In this document: one piece after another, positions 34,147-41,937 of the stretch
How positions within the stretch are numbered: the first letter of the stretch is position 1
Layout: every line of letters begins with the position of its first letter
Source: JBDUDK01 sp040002995
Lineage (GTDB): Bacteria > Actinomycetota > Acidimicrobiia > Acidimicrobiales > Ilumatobacteraceae
DNA length: 60,980 bases
Direction of reading: 5' to 3'
Assembly (NCBI GenBank): GCA_040002995.1
Contig: JBDUDK010000013.1
Span: 1 to 60,980 of the forward strand
Translations under genes and position numbers: made by a program
The notes under the pieces: generated by a model
Seen by the model: the letters and a program-made list of their open reading frames with translations, nothing else
Databases searched by the model: none
Told to the model about the DNA's origin: nothing

Positions 34147-35658
34147 GTGACGGTGACGCCGGAGCAGGACACCGGCGACCATAGTGAGGCGTTGACGTTC
34201 GAAGCCGGCGGCGTCGACGAAGTATCGGTCGTTCCCTGGCCGCTCATGCTGCACCGGCGGATCGCGCGGCGCCTCGGAACCCGCACGACGCCGAGCCCGT
34301 GGCTCGTGCTGGTGGTCGCGCTGGCCGGCCTCTTCACGGTGAGCTTCACGATCACGTTGCTCGCGGTGTCGCTCAAGAGCATCGCCAAGGACCTGCACTC
34401 CTCCGACACCACGCTCACGTGGGTGATCACGGGTCCGATGCTGGCGTTCGGTGTGGTGGGCCCCGCGCTCGGCAAGGCGGGGGATATCTGGGGTCACAAG
34501 CGTTTGTTTCTGTTCAGCCTCAGCGGCGCGGCGATCTTCGCGGTGCTCACCGCGCTGTCGTGGAACGCGTTGTCGCTCATCGTGTTTCGCGTCATCGGCG
34601 CGGGCATCGGATCGGCGACCGGCCCGGCATCGATGGCGATGATCTCGAGGGTCTTTGCGCCGGACGATCGCGCGAAGGCGCTCGGCTATTGGTCGATGAC
34701 AGGCGCGGCGGCGCCGGTGCTCGGCGTGGTGGTAGGCGGGCCCGCCGTCGACAGCGTGGGTTGGCGGGTGATCTTCATCGTGCAGGCACCGCTTTGCGTC
34801 GTCGGCATCTTGCTGGCGGCGTGGTTGCTGCCGGAGACCGCCCGCGGCGCGAGATCACGTTTCGACCTCAAGGGCGCAGCGTTCTTAGGCCTCGGCATCA
34901 CGAGCTTGTTGCTGGCGCTCAACCGCGGCGGCGCGTGGGGATGGACCCACCCGGTGGTGCCCGCCGGCTTCCTTCTCGGCGTGCTCGCCCTGGTGTTGTT
35001 CGTGCGAGCCGAGCAGAAGGCGCCCGACCCGCTGATCCCGTTGCGTTACTTCCGGCTGCGCAACTTCTCCGCGCCTATCGCGAATCAATTCCTCGCCAAC
35101 TTCGCGTACATGGGCGGGTTCATCCTGACGCCACTTCTTCTCGAAGATGGACTCGGTTACTCGACATCGCACGCGGGCCTGCTGGTCGTGGCCCGGCCCC
35201 TCGCGTTCGCGATCGCCGGACCGCTCGCGGGTTACGTGACGATGCGCATCGGGGAACGCTCATCGGGTGTCTCCGGCGCGCTCCTGGTGGGGGCGTCGAT
35301 GGTGCTGCTGTCCGCCGTGGGACTCAGCTCGAGCGACGTCTTCATTGTCGCGGCGCTCGCGCTGTCGGGCGTGGGGCTGGGCATATCGGCGCCCGCGATG
35401 GCCGCCACGATCGCGAACACGGTCGATCCGGGCGACTTGGGTATCGCGGGCGCGACGCAGCAATTGGTGACCCAGGTCGGGGTGATCGCCGGCATTCAGA
35501 TCATGCAGACGGTGCAGGTGAGCCAGGTCGGCACCCACGGAATGATCGCGAGCTACGGCACCGCGTATCTCGTGGGCGCGGGAGTGAGCGTGCTCGCTGC
35601 GGTGTGCGCGTTAGGTGTGCGCTCGCACCGTTCGGCGATTACGTCGTCGCCGCTTTGA
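34147..35658 (+). CDS. MFS transporter, DHA2 (EmrB/QacA-like) drug exporter
   Basis: A 503-aa transporter with a cytoplasmic N-terminus of about 55 residues and about 14 hydrophobic helices, the count typical of the DHA2 group. It shows the GKAGDIWGHKRL loop, the GPASMAMISRVFAPDDRAKALG helix and the helix-5 antiporter-type motif APVLGVVVGGPAVD. Probable proton-coupled export of small hydrophobic compounds. GTG start with TAATCT seven bases upstream. Its 3' end overlaps the convergent SCP-2 gene by 20 bp. Confidence 0.9.
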   Translation: MTVTPEQDTGDHSEALTFEAGGVDEVSVVPWPLMLHRRIARRLGTRTTPSPWLVLVVALAGLFTVSFTITLLAVSLKSIAKDLHSSDTTLTWVITGPMLAFGVVGPALGKAGDIWGHKRLFLFSLSGAAIFAVLTALSWNALSLIVFRVIGAGIGSATGPASMAMISRVFAPDDRAKALGYWSMTGAAAPVLGVVVGGPAVDSVGWRVIFIVQAPLCVVGILLAAWLLPETARGARSRFDLKGAAFLGLGITSLLLALNRGGAWGWTHPVVPAGFLLGVLALVLFVRAEQKAPDPLIPLRYFRLRNFSAPIANQFLANFAYMGGFILTPLLLEDGLGYSTSHAGLLVVARPLAFAIAGPLAGYVTMRIGERSSGVSGALLVGASMVLLSAVGLSSSDVFIVAALALSGVGLGISAPAMAATIANTVDPGDLGIAGATQQLVTQVGVIAGIQIMQTVQVSQVGTHGMIASYGTAYLVGAGVSVLAAVCALGVRSHRSAITSSPL

Positions 35659-36043
35659 TCTCGTCGGCGATTTTCTTCGCGGTCTCGTCCGGGGCCCCGG
35701 CCTGCATGGCCATCAGCTTGGTCATGTCGCCCTGCACCTTGATCTTGCCCTGCATGAACGCCTGCATCCCGGCCTGAGGGTTCTGCTCGACGAAGATCGC
35801 CTTGGCGGTGTCGTAGTCGGTAGTCACGGTGACCTCGGCATCGTCCATGTGGCCCTTCTCGAGCACGACTTCACCGCTGGACGTATCCATGTGCAGCTTG
35901 ACCTCGCCCTCCCCGAACGGCACACCGGTGATGACCTGATTCATCTTGATCTTGTGCGGTATCGGTGTTCCCTGCCCGGCGTACTTCTGGCGGATCGCGT
36001 TGGCTTCTGCCATCCACTCGTCACTCAGGAACGGACTGGGCAC
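35639..36043 (-). CDS. SCP-2 sterol-transfer family protein
   Basis: A 134-aa protein with the SCP-2-like lipid-binding fold: KIKMNQVI, VKLHMDTSSGEV, AEVTVTTDYDTAKAIF and the MQAFMQGKIKVQGDMTKLMAMQ helix-strand that marks the family. It would bind or carry acyl chains or sterol-like lipids. GTG at 36043 is chosen because AAAGGAG lies seven bases upstream. The longer in-frame start is inside the divergent methyltransferase region. Substrate unknown; SDR, hydratase and P450 genes nearby suggest lipid metabolism. Confidence 0.85.
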   Translation of the reverse strand: MPSPFLSDEWMAEANAIRQKYAGQGTPIPHKIKMNQVITGVPFGEGEVKLHMDTSSGEVVLEKGHMDDAEVTVTTDYDTAKAIFVEQNPQAGMQAFMQGKIKVQGDMTKLMAMQAGAPDETAKKIADEIKAATT

Positions 36044-36107
36044 GACGTACTCCTTTGGGCCAACCGGTTGGTGCGCGCACGCTACCGCAGCGCGCCAGAC
36101 TGAGGAC

Positions 36108-36938
36108 ATGGCTAACGAAGCGCAGATCACTCACTGGCGCGAGCAAGGTGGTGCGGGCTGGGTACGCGGGCAGGACCGCATGGATCGTCAACTCCGCCCG
36201 CTCGGGGATCTCGTGCGCGAGCGGCTCGCTCCGAAACCAGGGGAAGCCGTAGTCGACGTCGGCTGCGGAACCGGGCAGACGACGCTCCAGCTGGCCGACG
36301 CGGTCGGACCGGACGGTCGCGTTCTCGGGGTCGATATATCGACACCGATGCTGGCCCTGGCGCGTGAACGGGCGGGCGCAAGAGACAACGTTTCGTTTCT
36401 CGAGGACGACGCCCAAACCTGCTCTTTCGCGCCGGCCTCCTTCGACGCCCTCTTCTCGCGCTTCGGTGTGATGTTCTTCGACGACCCTGTCGCCGCCTTC
36501 GCGAACCTCGGCGCGGCGATGCGTGCTGGTGGCCGGCTTTCGTTCGTGTGCTGGCGGCCACCCGAGCAAAACCTCTGGATGAGCGAAGGGGTTCGCGTCA
36601 TCGCCTCGCTGATCCCCCCGCCTCCGCCCACACCGCCCGACGCGCCGGGTCCGTACGCATTTGCCGACCCGGACCGCGTACGCGCGATCCTCACGTCGGC
36701 GGGTTGGTCGGCCGTAGAGATCGCCCCGCACGACATCACGATCACGGTCGCCGTCGACCTCGACGAGGCGATCGCCGGTCTGCAAGAGGTCGGACCCACC
36801 GCGATGCTGTTGCGCGAAGCGCCCGCCACCACGAAAGAGAAAGCTCTCGATCAGTTGCGCGCCGAGTTCGCACCGAGGATCGGCCGCGAAGGACTAGCGG
36901 CGCCGGCCGCGGTCTGGATCGTGCACGCGGTCCGCTAG
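36108..36938 (+). CDS. Class I SAM-dependent methyltransferase (UbiE-like)
   Basis: A 276-aa methyltransferase: motif I VVDVGCGTGQTTLQLA (about 49-64), VLGVDISTPML, DAQTCSFAPASFDALFSRFGVMFF and a Pro-rich loop SLIPPPPPTPPDAPGPYAF near residue 170. Substrate unknown. The ATG has CAGACT six bases upstream. The stop shares its CTAG with the stop of the convergent TetR gene, a four-base overlap. Confidence 0.86.
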   Translation: MANEAQITHWREQGGAGWVRGQDRMDRQLRPLGDLVRERLAPKPGEAVVDVGCGTGQTTLQLADAVGPDGRVLGVDISTPMLALARERAGARDNVSFLEDDAQTCSFAPASFDALFSRFGVMFFDDPVAAFANLGAAMRAGGRLSFVCWRPPEQNLWMSEGVRVIASLIPPPPPTPPDAPGPYAFADPDRVRAILTSAGWSAVEIAPHDITITVAVDLDEAIAGLQEVGPTAMLLREAPATTKEKALDQLRAEFAPRIGREGLAAPAAVWIVHAVR

Positions 36939-37534
36939 CGCGGACCCGACAGCGCCGCCACGACCCACTCGCCGACGAACACCGCAAGCTCGTCGACACC
37001 CATCGGGATGCGGCCGCTGCGCTGTATATGGCCGAAGTGGGCGACCGCGCCGATGACACCGAGGGCCAGCAGGTCGGGCTCGTGACCGTCGGGGATCAGG
37101 CCCTCGGAAATCGCCTCCTTCACGAGCCGGGCCGAGTCAGCCGTGTGCACGTCGGCCCCCTGGCGCAGGAGGGCAGAGACCTGACGGTCGTGGCTCTCGA
37201 CTTCGAGGAGGGCGAAGTAGCCCGCGTGGCGGGCCATGAACCGCACCGACGCTTCCGCGCCCTGACGGAGCCGGTTGAGCGCGTCGGTGGACGGGTCCAT
37301 GGCGTCGGCCTGCGCCTTGCGCAGACGCTGGCGCATCGAGGCCACCAGCTCGGCGAACAGGGCCTCTTTGTTTTCGAAGTACCAGTAGAACAGGCCTTTG
37401 GCCACGCCGGCCGCCGCGCAGATGTCGGCAATGCGGGTGGCGGCGTAGCCCCGGGTGGAGAAGAGATCGGCCGCGCAGTCGAGCAGCTGCTGCTTGCGCG
37501 CGTTGCCCTGATCGGTGTGCCGCCTGGACGCCAT
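36935..37534 (-). CDS. TetR family transcriptional regulator
   Basis: A 199-aa one-component regulator. The N-terminal helix-turn-helix (about 14-60) has the classic FSTRGYAATRIADICAAAGVAKGLFYWYF sequence; the C-terminal helical domain would bind a ligand. ATG at 37534 has TGGACT seven bases and a TTGACC -35 a further 18 bp upstream. An inverted repeat in the gap to the divergent ferredoxin gene is the likely operator, so it probably represses itself and the ferredoxin-hydrolase-lgt genes. Confidence 0.88.
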   Translation of the reverse strand: MASRRHTDQGNARKQQLLDCAADLFSTRGYAATRIADICAAAGVAKGLFYWYFENKEALFAELVASMRQRLRKAQADAMDPSTDALNRLRQGAEASVRFMARHAGYFALLEVESHDRQVSALLRQGADVHTADSARLVKEAISEGLIPDGHEPDLLALGVIGAVAHFGHIQRSGRIPMGVDELAVFVGEWVVAALSGPR

Positions 37535-37555
37535 CCGCACCAGTCCACCAGCCGC

Positions 37556-37584
37556 TTGACCCGCCGGTCAATGTTGACCAGGCT
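37556..37584. promoter_or_regulatory. TetR operator and divergent promoters (TetR / ferredoxin)
   Basis: TTGACC (37556-37561) and GGTCAA (37566-37571) form a perfect 6-4-6 inverted repeat, followed after two bases by a third half-site TTGACC (37574-37579). The first TTGACC doubles as -35 for the ferredoxin gene, with CAGGCT (37579-37584) 17 bp downstream and GTG eight bases later. GGTCAA, read on the other strand, is the -35 of tetR. A bound repressor would block both promoters. Confidence 0.55.
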
Positions 37585-37592
37585 TGCTCGTC

Positions 37593-37901
37593 GTGAGTCG
37601 CCCCCGCGTCGAGCGCATCGAGAAGCGCCAGCGCCACCCGAAGTGGAAGAACTTCCCGGTGCGCATCGAGATGAGCGAGTGCATCAACTGCGACGCGTGC
37701 TTGCGGGCGTGCCCCCCTCACTTCGGTGCGATCTTCAACCACGGCGCCGACGTGGTGATCATCCCCGAACTCTGCTCCGGGTGCGACAAGTGCCTGCCGG
37801 CCTGCCCGGTCGACTGCATCTACCCGTTCCCCGACTGGGAGACCGCCGGTTATCCGGAGGAGTGGTGGGAGAATCCCCTCACCGACAACGACCCGTACTG
37901 A
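37593..37901 (+). CDS. Ferredoxin with two 4Fe-4S motifs
   Basis: A 102-aa ferredoxin with two complete cluster motifs of the C-x2-C-x2-C-x3-C-P type: CINCDACLRACP and CSGCDKCLPACP. About 26 basic residues precede the first motif and a Trp/Pro-rich acidic tail follows. Small electron carrier, partner unknown. GTG at 37593 is chosen from the TTGACC/CAGGCT promoter (eight-base spacing); an earlier TTG lies within that promoter. It leads a co-directional run with the hydrolase and lgt. Confidence 0.88.
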   Translation: MSRPRVERIEKRQRHPKWKNFPVRIEMSECINCDACLRACPPHFGAIFNHGADVVIIPELCSGCDKCLPACPVDCIYPFPDWETAGYPEEWWENPLTDNDPY

Positions 37902-37923
37902 TGACGTTTCCGGAGACCGCCTG

Positions 37924-38679
37924 ATGAGCCCACCAATTCTTCCCGGTGCCGAACCATGGTCGGCCGACGGCCGCAACGGACACGGTGCGCTCTGTCTCCA
38001 CGGGTTCACGGGCAACCCCGGCTCGATGCGCGGCGTCGCTCAGGCGTTCCACGACGCGGGCTTCGCTGTCGAGTTGCCACGACTACCAGGACACGGCACC
38101 ACCGTCGACGACATGATGACGACGAGCTGGCGCGACTGGTCGGGAGAGGCCGAGGCGGCGTACCAGCGGCTCGCGGCGAGGGTCGACAAGGTCGTGGTTT
38201 CCGGGCTCTCGATGGGCGGCACGCTCAGCTGCTGGTTGGCCAGCCGCCATCCGGAGATCGCCGGCATCGTGTGCGTGAACCCGGCCACTACCACGCAGGC
38301 CGCCGAGGTGATGGACATGGTCAGAGGCATGGTGGCCGAGGGCACCGAGACCATGCCCGGCATCGGGTCCGACATTGCCGAACCGGGGGTGGTCGAGTCG
38401 GCCTATGAAGGCACCCCGCTGCGCCCTCTTCTGTCGCTCATCGAGGACGGCCTGGCCCATCTTGACCTGGCCGCCATCGAATGCCCGGTCCTGTTGCTCA
38501 CGAGCCCGCAGGACCACGTTGTCGATCCGAGCCAGTCCGATCACCTTGCGGCCACGGTGAAAGGCCCCGTCGACCGCGTGACGCTCGAGCGCAGTTACCA
38601 CGTCGCCACGCTCGACTACGACAAGGACATCATCTTCGAGCGGGCCGTCGCGTTTGCGAAGAAGGTCACGGGCGCGTGA
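37924..38679 (+). CDS. Alpha/beta hydrolase, carboxylesterase/monoacylglycerol-lipase-like
   Basis: A 251-aa hydrolase with the oxyanion motif LCLHGFTGNP (about 23-32), the nucleophile elbow GLSMGG (Ser about residue 95), an acid in TSPQDHVVDP and histidine in RSYHVATLDYDKD. This pattern matches carboxylesterase (Est30-type) and monoacylglycerol-lipase relatives acting on short to medium acyl esters. The stop overlaps the lgt start as GTGA, an unusual coupling to lipoprotein synthesis. Confidence 0.86.
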   Translation: MSPPILPGAEPWSADGRNGHGALCLHGFTGNPGSMRGVAQAFHDAGFAVELPRLPGHGTTVDDMMTTSWRDWSGEAEAAYQRLAARVDKVVVSGLSMGGTLSCWLASRHPEIAGIVCVNPATTTQAAEVMDMVRGMVAEGTETMPGIGSDIAEPGVVESAYEGTPLRPLLSLIEDGLAHLDLAAIECPVLLLTSPQDHVVDPSQSDHLAATVKGPVDRVTLERSYHVATLDYDKDIIFERAVAFAKKVTGA

Positions 38680-39548
38680 CGCCGTGCCTCGCGCTGCTCG
38701 CCTCGATCCCGAGTCCGAGCAGCAACGCCCTACACATCGGGCCGTTCCAGTTACGGGCCTACGGCCTCATGATCGCCCTCGGGGTGGTCGCCGCGGTCTG
38801 GCTCACGGGACGGCGACTCGAGCAGCACGGTGTCGGCACACGCGAGGACATGTCGGCCATCGCGTTGTTCGCGGTGCCGGCCGGTGTCGTGGGTTCGCGC
38901 ATCTACCACGTCATCACGGATTGGAAGTCGTTCCGAGGCGACTGGTGGCGCGCGTTCAAGATCTGGGAGGGCGGCCTCGGCATATGGGGCGGCATCGCCG
39001 CGGGCACGCTCGTAGCCGTTTGGGTCGCGCGGCGGCGGGGCGTTGCGCCGGTGCCGCTGATCGACGATGCCGCGCCGGGCCTCGCGCTCGCTCAGGCGAT
39101 CGGCCGCTGGGGTAATTACTTCAATCAGGAGCTGTTCGGGAGGCCCACGACGCTGCCATGGGCTCTCCGCGTCTCGGACGCCAAGGCCACGGCCGCGGGC
39201 TATCCACCGGGCACGACGTTTCATCCGACGTTTCTCTACGAGTCGCTGTGGAACCTGGCCCTGTGCATCGCGCTCCTCGTCTATGACTCGAAGCGGCGGA
39301 CGGCCGGCCGCGCGTTCCGGCCCGGTCGTCTGTTCGCGATGTACGTCGCCGGGTACACGTTCGCGCGGTTCTTCATCGAACGCCTGCGCGTCGATCCCGC
39401 GTACAAGCTCGCCGGCCTGCGCGTGAACGAGTGGGTGTCGGCTGCGGTGTTCGCCCTCGCCATCCTGTGGCTTCTCACGATCGGTCGCCGCCCGTTACCG
39501 GAGGAAACGACTGTGGTGGCGGATGCCGGCGAGAGCACGCTCGACTAG
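38676..39548 (+). CDS. lgt: Phosphatidylglycerol:prolipoprotein diacylglyceryl transferase
   Basis: Membrane enzyme adding diacylglycerol to the lipobox cysteine of prolipoproteins. The 290-aa protein has about seven hydrophobic helices and the signature GRWGNYFNQELFG (about 146-158) plus HPTFLYESLWN. The GTG overlaps the hydrolase stop. The long in-frame upstream extension lies inside that gene and is not used. The C-terminus after the last helix is short. All key residues (Arg/Asn of the signature, second-half Glu-Arg) are visible. Confidence 0.93.
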   Translation: MTPCLALLASIPSPSSNALHIGPFQLRAYGLMIALGVVAAVWLTGRRLEQHGVGTREDMSAIALFAVPAGVVGSRIYHVITDWKSFRGDWWRAFKIWEGGLGIWGGIAAGTLVAVWVARRRGVAPVPLIDDAAPGLALAQAIGRWGNYFNQELFGRPTTLPWALRVSDAKATAAGYPPGTTFHPTFLYESLWNLALCIALLVYDSKRRTAGRAFRPGRLFAMYVAGYTFARFFIERLRVDPAYKLAGLRVNEWVSAAVFALAILWLLTIGRRPLPEETTVVADAGESTLD

Positions 39549-39558
39549 CGTCCGGCCT

Positions 39559-40350
39559 ATGGCTGACGACGTCGTACTGCTCGAAAACCGCGATGGCATC
39601 GGACTCGTTACGCTCAACCGCCCCGAGCGCCTCAACGCCTGGACGGGTGAGCTCGAGAACCGCTACTTCGACCGCCTTGACGAGTGTGCCGCCGACCCGG
39701 ATGTGAAGGTGATTGTGGTCACCGGTGCCGGCCGCGGGTTCTGTGCCGGTGCCGACATGGACATGTTGCAGGGCATTGGCGCCGGTGAGGTCAACGCGGC
39801 GGGGACCGCCCGCACCACTCGTCCCCAATGGCACACGACCATGATCCCGAAGCCGGTCATTGCCGCCATCAACGGCGCGTGTGCGGGCATTGGCCTCGTA
39901 CAGGCGCTCATGGCCGATATTCGCTTCGCGGCGTCCGGCGCGAAGTTCACGACCGCGTTCGCGCGCCGCGGTCTGATCGCCGAGCACGGCATTTCATGGG
40001 TGCTGCCCAAGTTGGTGGGCCCGGCCACCGCGCTCGACCTGCTGATGTCGGGCCGGGTGTTCCTGGCCGACGAAGCCGCCCGCCTAGGCGTCGTCAACGA
40101 CGTCATCGCGCCGGAGCACCTCATCGACCACACGATGGCCTACGCGTCCGACATGGCGGCCAACTGCTCGCCGGCGTCGATGGCGGTGATGAAGCGTCAG
40201 GTATGGGACCACTACCTGCTCCCGCTCGACGACGCCACGCGAAGCTCGAACGAGCTGATGAAGATCTCGTTGAAGGCCGACGACTTCCGCGAGGGCGTGC
40301 AGAGCTTTGTGCAGAAGCGGCCGCCGAAGTTCGCGCCGCTGGCTCAGTGA
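39559..40350 (+). CDS. Enoyl-CoA hydratase/isomerase family protein
   Basis: A 263-aa crotonase-fold protein with the oxyanion loop FCAGADMDML and NGACAGIGLVQALMADIRF. The usual GGG of the second loop is AGIG and the active-site region reads RRGLIAEHGISWVLPKLVG, where the catalytic glutamate positions differ from classic hydratases. Isomerase or another crotonase activity is therefore possible. TAGCGT lies seven bases before the ATG. It overlaps the convergent P450 gene by seven bases. Confidence 0.85.
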   Translation: MADDVVLLENRDGIGLVTLNRPERLNAWTGELENRYFDRLDECAADPDVKVIVVTGAGRGFCAGADMDMLQGIGAGEVNAAGTARTTRPQWHTTMIPKPVIAAINGACAGIGLVQALMADIRFAASGAKFTTAFARRGLIAEHGISWVLPKLVGPATALDLLMSGRVFLADEAARLGVVNDVIAPEHLIDHTMAYASDMAANCSPASMAVMKRQVWDHYLLPLDDATRSSNELMKISLKADDFREGVQSFVQKRPPKFAPLAQ

Positions 40351-41570
40351 CCGGCTTCGAAACGCACCGGCAACGACAACGGGCCGCTGATGCCCATGAC
40401 GGGCTTCCACGGTGCATCGCCCGTGCGGACGATGCCCGGCAAGCGGCGGGCCAAGATCGGTAGCGCCTCGGCGAGCTCGGCCTTGGCCAGCTGAGCGCCC
40501 AGGCAGTAGTGAATGCCGCCGCCGAATGTGAAATGCGGGGCCGGTTGCTCGCGAGTGATGTCGAAACTGGCGGAGCCGTCGCCAAAGACCCGCGGATCTC
40601 GGTTGGCTGCGGCCGTGCTTACCGAAACCATCGTGCCGGCGGGGATCGTGAGGCCGTTCAACTCGACGTCCTCGCGCGCCACCCGCACGGTGCCGAAGAT
40701 GATCGGGAAGTAGCGCATCGCCTCCTCGACGACGCGCGGCGCGAGCTCGGGCTGCTTACCCAAGAGCGCCCATTGCTCAGGGTGGTCGCAGAACAGCTGC
40801 ACGGTGGCGGCGAGCTGATTGCGGGTCGTGTCGGTGCCGGCGAGGAGCACGGCGCTGACGAGCGACAGGAGCTCGTCGTGGGTGAGCCGGTCGCCGGCGT
40901 CCTCCGCGGCGATCAGATCGGTGAGCAGATCATCGGCAGGAGTCGAACGCCTCCGCTCGATCATCGCGTCGAGGTACTCGTCGAGCTCGTCCATCGCCCG
41001 CTCGATCACCGGAGTATCGGCGACGACGTTGAAGTTGAAAATCAGGAAAATGTCGTCGGTCCATGAAGAGAACAGTTTCCAATCCTCACGGGGTGCGCCG
41101 AGCAGCGCGCAGACAATCGGGATTGGGTACTGCTCGGTGATGTCGGCGACGAGATCGCACTCGCCCCGCGGTGACACCGTGTCGACGAGCTCGTTGATGA
41201 CGTCGCGCATGTACGGGCGCAGCCGGTCGGTGGCTCTCGGCGTGAAGCCTTGCGCGACGAGGCGGCGCAGGCGCGTGTGGCGTTCCCCGTCGAGGCTCAG
41301 GATCCCGTTCGACGTGCGATCCCAAATCTTTCCGGACGTGATGCCCTGCAGCGACAGGCCGAGCCCGACCGGCATCTGGAAGCGCCGGTCGCGCAGCACC
41401 ATCTGCACCTCGCTGTAGCGGGTGATCTCAATGCCGAACGGTGTGCGGGCCACCCAGCTGCCCTCGCGCACCGTGGCATTGACGCCGTGGGGGTCGGCCT
41501 CGTACGCCGCGTCGAAGGGGCTGATCTCGGGCAGATCGACTTCGAACACGCTGGGGAACACGGTGGGCAT
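40344..41570 (-). CDS. Cytochrome P450
   Basis: A 408-aa soluble bacterial P450. The heme-ligand loop FGGGIHYCLGAQLAKAE carries the cysteine; the I-helix has AGTDTT and the K-helix EEAMR gives the ExxR motif. Substrate unknown. ATG at 41570 is chosen because CACGCT lies six bases upstream, with TTGACG 17 bp before that; the earlier in-frame ATG is inside gatC. A 63-aa ferredoxin of the P450-partner type is encoded 18 kb away. Confidence 0.93.
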   Translation of the reverse strand: MPTVFPSVFEVDLPEISPFDAAYEADPHGVNATVREGSWVARTPFGIEITRYSEVQMVLRDRRFQMPVGLGLSLQGITSGKIWDRTSNGILSLDGERHTRLRRLVAQGFTPRATDRLRPYMRDVINELVDTVSPRGECDLVADITEQYPIPIVCALLGAPREDWKLFSSWTDDIFLIFNFNVVADTPVIERAMDELDEYLDAMIERRRSTPADDLLTDLIAAEDAGDRLTHDELLSLVSAVLLAGTDTTRNQLAATVQLFCDHPEQWALLGKQPELAPRVVEEAMRYFPIIFGTVRVAREDVELNGLTIPAGTMVSVSTAAANRDPRVFGDGSASFDITREQPAPHFTFGGGIHYCLGAQLAKAELAEALPILARRLPGIVRTGDAPWKPVMGISGPLSLPVRFEAGH

Positions 41571-41576
41571 GATCTG

Positions 41577-41605
41577 AGCGTGGCGGTTGATTGACACGGC
41601 GTCAA
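41577..41605 (-). promoter_or_regulatory. P450 promoter with overlapping inverted repeat
   Basis: Minus-strand TTGACG (41605-41600) and CACGCT (41582-41577) are 17 bp apart and six bases before the P450 ATG. The -35 lies in the inverted repeat TTGAC-N5-GTCAA (41591-41605). This resembles the TetR operator near 37.56 kb (TTGAC-N6-GTCAA) apart from one base of spacing, so the same or a related TetR protein might act here. Confidence 0.4.
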
Positions 41606-41634
41606 GTGGGCCTTGGTCGCCTACCATGCCCGCC

Positions 41635-41937
41635 GTGTCCGATCGCATCTCGCGCGAGAACGTCGCGCATGTGGCTCGGCTGGCCCGGCTCGAGCTCTCG
41701 TCCGAGGAACTCGACACGTACACGAGTCAGTTGGCTTCGATGCTCGAGCACTTCGCGGATATCGACGCGCTCGATCTCGCCGCGGTCGAGCCGATGACGC
41801 ACCCCTATCACCTGGTGAACGTGCTTCGCGACGACGTCCCCGGTGCAAGCCTCGATCGCGACGAGGTGTTGGCCCAGGCTCCCGCGGCGGAGTCCGGCCG
41901 CTTCAAGGTGCCGCCGATTCTGGGCGGTGAGCCGTGA
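41635..41937 (+). CDS. gatC: Asp-tRNA(Asn)/Glu-tRNA(Gln) amidotransferase subunit C
   Basis: Small subunit that stabilises the GatA-GatB amidotransferase, which makes Gln-tRNA and Asn-tRNA. The 100-aa product has ISRENVAHVARLARLEL at the N-terminus and the ESGRFKVPPILG tail. GTG at 41635 is chosen over ATG 41626 because TACCAT ends exactly seven bases before it and the ATG would lie inside that -10-like box. GTGA overlap with gatA. Confidence 0.93.
   Translation: MSDRISRENVAHVARLARLELSSEELDTYTSQLASMLEHFADIDALDLAAVEPMTHPYHLVNVLRDDVPGASLDRDEVLAQAPAAESGRFKVPPILGGEP

Noticed and set aside
36548..37924. 458-codon plus-strand frame across the methyltransferase end, tetR and ferredoxin
   Set aside because: It runs antisense to tetR and out of frame with the ferredoxin; composition is shadow-like and no domain is visible.
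41591..41596. TTGACA as -35 for gatC
   Set aside because: Spacing to the TACCAT -10 is 25 bp, too long; it fits better as half of the inverted repeat over the P450 promoter.
41626..41628. ATG start for gatC
   Set aside because: The ATG overlaps the TACCAT box; GTG 41635 at seven-base spacing gives the usual GatC length.
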